This document shows, one piece after another, positions 14,820-22,018 of a DNA stretch of 22,018 nt. This DNA comes from Paramacrobiotus richtersi (lineage: Eukaryota; Tardigrada; Eutardigrada; Parachela; Macrobiotidae). Numbering within the stretch: position 1 is the first letter of the stretch; the number at the start of each line of letters is the position of its first letter. The DNA lies in the NCBI GenBank assembly GCA_034698045.1, contig JAQGAU010001017.1, positions 1 to 22,018 on the forward strand. The letters are read 5' to 3'. A program made the position numbers and the translations under genes. Below the pieces are notes generated by a model. It made no database searches and had not been told where the DNA came from. It worked only from the letters and a program-made list of their open reading frames with translations.

Positions 14820-17434
14820 TCGCACGTGAACGTTCCGGTGTTTGCTTTACTGTTGACCCTGGAGAGAGGAGTTATGTGTTTGTCCAACGGTCAGCTGGTT
14901 GAACCTTTAGCATTTACTTCCTTAAGCTTATAGCGTTTACAAATTTGCCCTGATCACACTCAAGCTAGATATGCAAAGTGTAAACACTCGCGGCTTTTAG
15001 CAGCTTGCTTTCTTCGATACGGAAACCACAGAAGTGCTTATAATCAGTTCTTCAGCTGCGTTTACATAAGTTTACTACAGATAACCTGCGTCGTTCTGTT
15101 TATGTTTTGCATGCAGTCACATGCGCAATAAACTCCAGTTACCAGTCGAGCTAACCACATGACGGAGCGTTCTATAGCAGTACGAACTACGAAAAAACGG
15201 CTTGGCCCAAACCGCAGTGTTACGAAATCGTCAAATTCAAAAACCTCGTGATGTGAAAATAAGAAAATGCCTTCGTCATTTGGGATCGTTTTGGGATTTG
15301 AAACAAGATCACAACGATGTCCCATGTCTGTGTTGCTGTCTAAAACTATCTCTTATTGGTCTTACCGAGAAAGACTAAGAGCTCTTGCTGCTGCACACTA
15401 AGCTTTTCTTTACATGGCATACTCAGAGCTTTATCTACTTAATCAACTGTTCTCGTCTGTTGTGACAGACAGGGTCGAGTTACTTTTCACACAAACAACC
15501 AGTCCTTGGAATTGTCGGTTCCAACGGCTACTTTTATGTCGCCTCCCAGGACGCCGGAACGTCCGCTGAGGAGTCTCCTCCGATCCTCAGCGTTCGTGAG
15601 TTAAGAATCGACCATACGAGCCACACGCCAGCCACGTTTTTCATTCACCGGCAACACAATGATGATCAACTGGAAGGAAAAATCACTATCGACCAATCCT
15701 TCCGCAAGAAACATCCCTGGCAAATAAAGCCAGTATTCCTAACCATTTTACCGCTGGAACCGAATCCCTTCGGATATCTTACTACCGTTCAGTCCTCCTT
15801 GAGACCCGATAGGAGCTTCGAAAGCCGACTCGGCCGCTTTTGTGCCGAGGATAAACTCCTGAAGTCGTATAGTGAAACAACCCTGGAGTGTCGGGGCGAA
15901 GGAGGCATCTACGTAATTGCAATAAGTGGCAGCATGGTCGTTCACGAAGACAAGGTATTCCTACGCTGTGTGTGTTTCCTCTGGAGGAGATTAGTCGTCG
16001 CTTCGACGAGGCATTCGATAAGTGCCGGACGTACTCGTATAAAAACACCGATGACGCAAGCAAGCAGATGACAAAACACCCTTGGATTGTGGGTTATGAC
16101 GGCGGGGGAAATCCGAGACGATGCAAAGCGGTGCGTTTCTAATTGCATGATTCGTTAGGATTGTTTCGAAGCTCTGGCAGTTGTTTCCCTTTTTTGATTA
16201 ACAAAGGGTAAATATACAGAACCGAGCGACAATGTGCCAAAGGTCGTCACATCCAAATAATTACATCGACGTGAAGGACGTTCTCAGTGGACAAGCATGC
16301 GTGGAATCTCGTGATATTCGTGGACTGCAGTTGTTGACAATCGGCGTGAACTCTTACGCTAACAGCAGCGGAAACAAAGTAAAGACTCATATGATTTCGC
16401 CGACATTTCCAAACTTGAAAGTGTTGATTTTGGCTGAGAATGTTTCGCCACAGCTTTCCAGCTCGTGGTAAGTCATCATCGTTTTGTTACAGAAAGTAAT
16501 AGCAGCGACATACATCGACAAATCTGATTTCCGACTCGTGAATCTGGTAGGAGAAGATTTGTGATTTGATTACGTGCGACGCACATGCCGTACTATCTCT
16601 TGACGTTTCCGATTACAAGGTGTTTTGACTCTTTTCTTTGTAGAATTTATCGGCGGATCGATGTCAGTCCGATTTGCTCTCCAGTGTGCCCACTGACGTA
16701 ACGTATCGCCAGCACGAGTATCTTCCATCATTGCTTACCAATAACAGTCGGTCGTACGTGATCCTCTCAGACAACAAGGTACCTTTTTGGTCAGTTATTG
16801 ACAATTTTACGGCAAACACAGGAAGCCCTACAGAGTAAATCTAGGTTCACTGGTTTCCTGTCGGCTGTGGCATGCATTCTACTTGCGTCCAGTGCATGGA
16901 ACCCAATAAACGCATGGGTTGTGGCTGGTGCGAGCCCGGATATTGCAGTACAAAGGACCAATGCAAAGCCAGCTGGTATGATGACAGATGCGGTCCCGTT
17001 ATCGAAGACGTAAGCCACTGTGATACAGGCGCAAGAGGATGCCGGCATACAGGCTCACTGTGCTAATTAACAGCTTGCATGCACCGGCGTCACTTTATTA
17101 CAGTTTTTTCCAAAAAATGGAAGCGTCACCGGAGGCACTAACGTTACCATTCGTGGCCGGCTGTTTGGCTCTGCAAACGCAGCAGTCGCCGTAACAGTTG
17201 CCGGAGTTCCCTGTCAGATTCTTAACAGAAACGACAGCAAGTACGTAATTTGCAGGTGCATTCAATTATACGAATTTCAGCCTATGCTGCTGTAAGATTA
17301 CCTGCAAAACGAGTCCTTCGAAGAGCACTGGCCCAGTAGAGATAAGCGTTAGGAGTTTCGGAAAACGTACCGAAGGTTCCAAGTTCGACAGGACTGGAAG
17401 GCATCATCTAGGATCGCCAATTTTTAGCTACCTG

Positions 17435-17486
17435 GCAAGTTTTATTTTATTCTGCTTAATACGATAGTAGATGGTGGTTGTCATAG
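17435..17486 (+). other. GC-AG intron (intron 8 of receptor copy 2)
   Basis: Copy 1 has ...AGCTACTTG then GTAAGC at 10273. The matching junction in copy 2 reads ...AGCTACCTG then GCAAGT at 17435. The following acceptor (CATAG, ending 17486) and both flanking frames are preserved. GC donors with an otherwise good GCAAGT context are a known functional minor class, so this change alone need not break the gene. Confidence 0.7.
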
Positions 17487-17807
17487 GTTCCAAAAATCGC
17501 CAGAATATCGCCAGAATTTGGTCCAAAATCTGGGCTCACAGTTTTGACCCTATTCGGTACAAACCTGCATATCGGCAACAAATTAGAAATTCTTATTGCC
17601 GGCATTTCCTGTTATGTCTTGTCTGTTAATGACACCGCGATCACTTGTCTCACCGGGCAGTCAGAGAACTTGCAAAAGTGTCCCCTCGTGTTGCTAACAG
17701 ATGGGATAAAAGCCGATACAAACAGTTCCATCATGTTTGAATATCGTGGTAATCCGGTTATTGAAGATGCCGACCGCGTGCCCTTGCAGATGACGTTCAG
17801 GTACAGA

Positions 17808-18186
17808 TTAATAACAGTCGAATGCTTCAACCGTGTACGACCGAATAGGGCGGTTGCCCTGCGACCGGATAGTGACTTCCAAGAATAAACTTTAGAAGAT
17901 TTTGTCCATTGCGATCAGTCACTGGAGTTTAAGAGCGCCAGAAGAAAAAAATCGTGATTTGTGACATGCTGTTGCTCAGTCGATAGAGGATAAAAATTGG
18001 TTAGTACTGGTAGTCGCTATTATGAGCTGTTACGAAATAAAGAGTTGTGATCGTTATTATTTAACACCAAAATCTACGACACGGCTCGCAAAGGTCTTGA
18101 AAACTCTGTCAAACTTACAAGATTACCAATCATGTAAGAGCAACCCGGAGCGGTTGCGTACGGTTGCAACCATCGACTGTCATTAA
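17808..18186. mobile_element. TTAA-flanked non-autonomous DNA element with imperfect inverted repeats
   Basis: Intron 9 is 441 bp in copy 2 but 65 bp in copy 1. The extra DNA is explained by a 371-bp block (17812-18182) bounded on each side by TTAA (17808-17811 and 18183-18186). The ends are imperfect inverted repeats: left TAACAGTCGAATGCTTCAAC, right (reverse complement) TGACAGTCGATGGTTGCAAC, with weaker pairing continuing inward to about 50 bases. Removing the block and one TTAA leaves a 66-bp intron, almost the copy 1 size. TTAA duplication is the piggyBac habit, but the ends do not begin with CCC, so family is left open. It has no coding capacity and is older than the intron 1 element, judging by its diverged ends. 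Confidence 0.75.
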
Positions 18187-19475
18187 TTTTGTCATACGTA
18201 CTACGTTGAAGAAGGTATTAGTCAATGTTTACGTTCCTTAGCGGATACAATACTCTCATATTCAACGGCAAACATCTGGATACGTTGAACTTGATACCGA
18301 CTTTAACGATAGTCGGAACGACACTAACCCGCAGAGCTTTCAAGTTAAGAAAGGTGAAACCGGCTTGATTTGAATTCTCACAATATGATCTGGACAACAA
18401 ATTATACAAACAACACGAAACCAGTTTTTTCTTGTGAGTTCTCATAACGCACAAAGTATTTTTGTTGTAGACATGTTTCCCAGTCGTAAACTCGCTTTAC
18501 GTGACGTGCCCAGGAATATCTCTAAAACCATACATTAAGAGTTATATGGACGTTGCTTACATCCATGCCCACTTAATCGGAAGCAATCCTAGTGACTCTC
18601 TTTCTAAAACGTTTACGGTTCAGGTTTGTCCGGACCCTGAGCTTTTCACCTGGAATGAATCGAAGCCGGTGAAATTCACGGAGCGCGATGGCGGAGAGTA
18701 TATTCTCCAGTTTTCTGTAAGCGCTATCAAATCGAACTTTTACTTCGTATGTAGATGGGCTTCGCAGCTTATATTTGTGCAATGTGTATGTTCGAAATTA
18801 ACAGGGAAGAGGACTACGGACCGTTCTAACGACTCACGACTACCGCATAAAAGTTGACGAACAACCGTGTAAGCTTACAAGACTAGATGACAACACAATT
18901 GAATGCCGAATACAACATCAACTTGGGAAAACACAGGATGGCAAAGATTCCGCATCTGTCTGGGTACGTGGCAACTAGCATAAGTATATAAAAAACACAG
19001 TTTAGGGTAATTTTGGCAGATACAATTATGGTTTTGCTACCGTCAGGTAACAATGGGAAATGCTGTTCCAAAACAGTTGGGGGTAGTTCAACTCAAGTAT
19101 CCTTTGAGGCGCCTGGAATTATCGCTCGAGTTTACCATAGCAATGGCGGCAGTCTGCGCATTCACGGTCACCATTGTTTCCGTTGCAATTATTTTTGTGC
19201 GTAAATCGAGGAGAAAACTACCGGTTTCGCTCAAGCCAACTGCCAACAATAATGCGGAAACAAAGCAGCTAATGAACCCTGATTTGGAGAAACTGCAAAA
19301 CACGCTAGCAACACTGCAACACACGGTAAAGAATACTTGCCAACTGTAATTCAAGGCACGTTTAGCGCCATTTCTAGTTTGACCTCTTGACTTCATAACT
19401 GCATACTGTACATGTCGACCTCATTACGGGCCTAGTAGCAAAACTCGATCTTTCATAAATCAAGTGTGTTTTCAG

Positions 19476-19800
19476 CGGATCTTACCAGCGTTTCACTTAG
19501 CATACAACAACGCCTCCATTAAGATTTCTGGTTGGCAAACCTGATGATAGGCCCAAAGTTTCTTGATTGATGTGTAGGCTGTCATGTTTTCCAGCACCCG
19601 CTGTCATGTGATCTAATCAGCAATGGCATTAAATTTACCATTTTTGATAATTTTGATTTTGATTTTGATAACCTTTATCAGTCATGAAATAAAGTGTTTA
19701 GTAAGTTAAATTTAGGTACAGACCAATGTGCCAGTGCTGGCATGCTTCTCCGAGGAAGCGTCCCGATTTTCAAAGGCTTTGTGTCCATCTTCGTTATATT
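19476..19800 (+). pseudogene. Eroded juxtamembrane and kinase C-lobe fragments of receptor copy 2
   Basis: From 19476 the sequence matches copy 1 from 11838 (CGGATCTTACC onward), but its frame soon stops and the match ends at GTTTCTTGA near 19567. It resumes directly with the copy 1 donor region at about 12911 (GATGTGTAAGCTG versus GATGTGTAGGCTG). The last kinase exon is recognisable at 19716-19800 (CWHASPRKRPDFQRL-like reading; copy 1 CWHATPSERPDFQSL). Glycine loop, lysine, HRD and DFG are all absent. The intervening intron remnant contains a TTTTGAT simple repeat (about 19646-19672). Confidence 0.8.
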
Positions 19801-20525
19801 GTCGACCGAAACGTAGCGAAGGTCCTATACATTCCCCGAAAATGGTTTTTTTGTTCGCCCCGTCGGTCACGGTACCGGAAGTACCAGTAGTAGATGGCGC
19901 GTCCTCTATACTGAAAAAAAATGTATATTTTGTCCGTCCCGACGGTCACGGTACCTAAAGTAACAGTATTAGAGGGCACGGCCTCTATTTTCAACAAAAC
20001 TGTATATTTTGTTCGTCCCGTTGGTCACGGTACCAGAAGTGTTACGGTGTAACACAGCAGAAAACGGCGCATACGCAGCGCGGCAGCAAAGAAAGGCACC
20101 GGCAACAATGGAAGCTTGGCACATGTCGTATCTTAATCAATAACTGAAGCATTATCCAAGTGATCATTTTCGTTTTCAGTTATTTCAGCTGAGTTGTAAC
20201 TACGAACTTCGGCTAGTTCAAATAAACCTACTTAAAGCTGCTAAACGAAGCTCTGGATAAGTTCAACATGGTTACAAGATATTTGATACTGTGCGCACAT
20301 TTCTGCCAGTTCGCACAATTTTGCTGTAAAAACCATCAAAACTGTGACTTCTGCAGAGCGCATTAACAAATGTTAATAATAGTTTTCAGTAACTTTTCTC
20401 GATACATGGAATGACTAAATGTAAGCGTATTTGCTTTGGTCTCTCAGTGCCTGCAATCAGCAAGTGCACTTACCTAGTGAATAATCTACAGTTCACTCCT
20501 CCATTCGAGGAGAGTAAGTAGAGTA
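19800..20525. other. Extra DNA splitting the kinase tail of receptor copy 2
   Basis: In copy 1 the C-lobe segment ending at about 13066 runs straight into the tail (TACGCTTTCACCG at 13110). In copy 2 these are about 730 bases apart. A short island near 20183-20212 (CAGCTGAGTT...CTACGA) resembles the copy 1 sequence between them, suggesting two separate gains on either side. The first gain holds the 79-bp tandem repeat and a perfect GTGTTAC/GTAACAC hairpin (20039-20055). I found no terminal inverted repeats or coding sequence that would name the inserted material. Confidence 0.55.
19853..20040. repeat. 79-bp tandem repeat (minisatellite), about 2.4 copies
   Basis: Units begin at 19853, 19932 and 20011 with GTTCGCCCCG, GTCCGTCCCG and GTTCGTCCCG, each followed by GGTCACGGTACC. 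The anchor GGTCAC falls at 19865, 19944 and 20023, exactly 79 bases apart. Units differ at a moderate number of positions, so the array is not newly made. The period is not a multiple of three and the frames do not stay open, so it is non-coding. A degraded further copy may precede 19853. Confidence 0.8.
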
Positions 20526-20624
20526 CGCCTACGCTTTCACCGCGGAATACCGTTTACGACGATGACAGGGTTTTCAACTGTACATACGGCACGCAGTACT
20601 CGTCGACGAGTCTTCGTAGACCAC
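20526..20624 (+). pseudogene. Remnant of the receptor C-terminal tail (copy 2)
   Basis: This stretch matches the last about 95 coding bases of copy 1 (13108-13201): TACGCTTTCACCG, TTTTCAACTGTACATACGGC and TCGTCGACGAGTCTT occur in both. It is cut off from the rest of the gene by stops and inserted DNA, so it is a fossil showing the duplicate once had a full tail. Confidence 0.8.
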
Positions 20625-22018
20625 AATTGTCGATCGAAAATATGTTAGGCAAGTTGTAAACTTTTTTAACCGGCCTTGTACAAATTCCTATTGCTCTGGC
20701 TGCTGTCAGTCACGATATCGGTATGCGTCGATTTTGCGGTTCGGTACTGACCGAAAGTGGCAAAAAAGATACGAAGTTTCCTTCGGGAATGCTGCAGATT
20801 ATTTTCGCAAGTCATTACCAGTAGAACCAGGAGAAATCTGTGCAATGTGTTTTAGTAGCGACAAAACTTTGAACCCTCGCATAAGCCAGGAGGTTGTCGA
20901 TCTAACCTTTGCCCTGAACAACGGCTGATTCTTTGTGCTTTGTTTTTTATCAATAACTGAGCTGGTCTTGCGTATCTTTATGTAACGTAGTCCAGTGAGA
21001 AGCAAGCAAGCTGGAAATTACGTTAATACTGCAATTATTGTCAAAATTCAGCTGTCTGTTACCATACTGCTACCATACTAAAGGGTCGTTAACATCGCGG
21101 TACCCATTATAGTCACCCACCACCATAGTCTCTTCCTGCAGACAACGTTTTTAACAGGAACGGGTGGACTTAGTTTTCACGGTTTTATTAGCGGTACCGT
21201 AGAAAGCATTTCAGTCAGCGTTAGGAGGTAAGGAGGTATGTACACTTATCTTTTGCCCAAGGGTAAGGGCAGACTTTTCGCCGGCTGTTCCATTATTAAC
21301 ACAATTTTTCCATTTTGTTGGCGGTTGTAACTACAGAATTTTCAACAAACCGGTGCCATTCGGTATGAAACGCGCCCAACAGAATTTTTCTGCCAGACGC
21401 GTCCTTGCAGTTAGCAACGATCTCGTACTTTTTGCGGTTATCGTATTTGGGAGGTGTCGCATACTAGGTTCACGAGAATGTGCAAATGTGCTGTCTCACC
21501 GAACGTGCCCTGGTAACTGTACCTAGAGAGTGTGCACTAGCACCCATTGCCAACAATCTGCTGCTTCTGTATTAGAGGTATGAATTGGAGGTATATATTA
21601 GAGGTATGAAAGGTTACAAATGCATGGTTCGAAAGCACTTGAACCAACGTGGCTTTATTCATAAGCCGATCTCAATCAAGCACTGAAAAACTGGTGAACT
21701 TTGCTTCGGAACTTTGCTTTTCGTAGAAATTTATAGTAAATACAGAGAAACTGAATATGGTTTGTATTCTTCAGACAGTCGTGTCACAGCGTTCTAGTTC
21801 GGTTGCGTAAAACGTGAGACAGGCCCGACATGTTCGTAGCATGGGCGGAAATCTGCTCCACCAATGCCACAAGAAAATAGTTTTCATTTGACACCAGAAA
21901 CGACAGCAAGAGTCTGGTAGTTTGCAAATCCGGAGTTATCCAAATTAAATGCTCTGTAAATTTGTACCGGCATGTCAAATGAGATTTCTGTACCTCAAAC
22001 AGTGCGAAAAGAATTGGG
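20625..22018. other. 3' flank and right-hand intergenic region, no supported gene
   Basis: Up to about 20840 the sequence is recognisably the duplicate of the copy 1 3' flank. Beyond that I see no domain, RNA gene or long repeat. Small local repeats occur, for example ATTAGAGGTATGAA twice at about 21572-21609 and TACCATACT twice near 21060-21080. Open frames 20734-20928 (+) and 21784-21978 (-) have no recognisable features. Confidence 0.5.

Larger units (their letters stand above)
14121..19349 (+). pseudogene. Kinase-less MET/RON-like receptor paralogue, copy 2 (degraded or truncated)
   Basis: Exons matching copy 1 are 14121-14489, 15469-16130, 16220-16378, 16493-16546, 16644-16778, 16845-17009, 17104-17240, 17281 (or 17297)-17434, 17487-17800, 18242-18353, 18471-18716, 18805-18963 and 19047-19349. 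They encode a signal peptide, sema, PSI, four IPT domains, a membrane helix (AAVCAFTVTIVSVAIIFV) and a short cytoplasmic tail that ends at TAA 19347-19349. There is no kinase. Three faults are visible. A 73-bp deletion in exon 2 (near 15963) shifts the sema frame. The exon 8 acceptor has moved one base relative to copy 1, so keeping frame needs the upstream AG at 17279-17280, implying a 40-bp intron and five extra residues. Intron 8 starts with GC instead of GT, which is tolerated. The other exons are open and keep phase, so decay is recent or constraint on the ectodomain lasted. If the sema break were bypassed by splicing, the product would be a membrane-bound decoy-like receptor; I favour pseudogene. 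Confidence 0.7.
13830..20840 (+). repeat. Tandem segmental duplication, unit B (degraded receptor)
   Basis: Unit B is the partner of unit A at about 6890-13430. It has kept the first 13 exon positions but has gained two transposon-like insertions in introns 1 and 9, has lost most kinase exons, and carries extra DNA with a 79-bp tandem repeat in the kinase tail region. Homology to unit A resumes at about 20525-20780 (the C-terminal tail and 3' flank), showing that the original duplicate included the full kinase gene. Confidence 0.8.

Noticed and set aside
14391-14825. A 144-codon minus-strand open frame over the end of copy 2 exon 1 and the intron 1 element
   Set aside because: It spans a recognised exon on the other strand, an intron and a MITE, and shows no domain. 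It is a chance frame.
15955-15989. A tiny GT-AG segment (about 32-36 bases) that would rescue the sema frame in copy 2
   Set aside because: It is shorter than any believable intron here and lies exactly where copy 1 has coding sequence and copy 2 has a deletion.

Overview
This looks like nuclear DNA from an invertebrate animal with a compact, intron-dense genome. Coding runs are broken by GT-AG introns mostly 55-130 bases long. The genes are extracellular metazoan types: a GH18 chitinase, Ig-like domains, and a sema/PSI/IPT receptor tyrosine kinase. Base composition is moderately AT-rich. A tardigrade-like or related ecdysozoan source would fit, but I infer this only from style and cannot prove it from the window.

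Layout. 1-1353: no convincing gene. 1354-2747 (+): a small secreted protein with one clear and one weak Ig-like domain; it carries an in-frame TAA unless a 60-base intron removes it. 3090-5549 (-): a three-exon chitinase of 636 residues with a signal peptide, a GH18 domain with an intact catalytic motif, and three C-terminal hevein-like cysteine-rich modules. 5550-7196: intergenic. 7197-13201 (+): an 18-exon MET/RON-like receptor tyrosine kinase of about 1361 residues (signal peptide, sema, PSI, four IPT domains, one membrane helix, complete tyrosine kinase). 14121-19349 (+): a tandem duplicate with the same 13 ectodomain/membrane exons, in which the kinase has been deleted and the sema and first IPT frames are disturbed. 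Eroded pieces of its kinase C-lobe and tail survive to about 20620. 20621-22018: decaying duplicate 3' flank, then nothing recognisable.

The two receptor copies act as internal controls for each other. Exon lengths and intron positions match almost base for base, so differences can be read as events. In copy 2 these are: a 263-bp TIR element with TA duplication in intron 1; a 371-bp TIR element flanked by TTAA in intron 9; a GC donor at intron 8; a shifted acceptor at intron 7; a 73-bp deletion in the sema exon; a deletion of about 985 bp that removed the kinase core; and inserted DNA with a 79-bp tandem repeat in the kinase tail.

Functionally, the chitinase is probably a secreted enzyme for cuticle or dietary chitin, and the first receptor a surface signalling kinase. 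The truncated neighbour is either a dying pseudogene or, less likely, the source of a kinase-less receptor. Nothing suggests an operon or a shared pathway.
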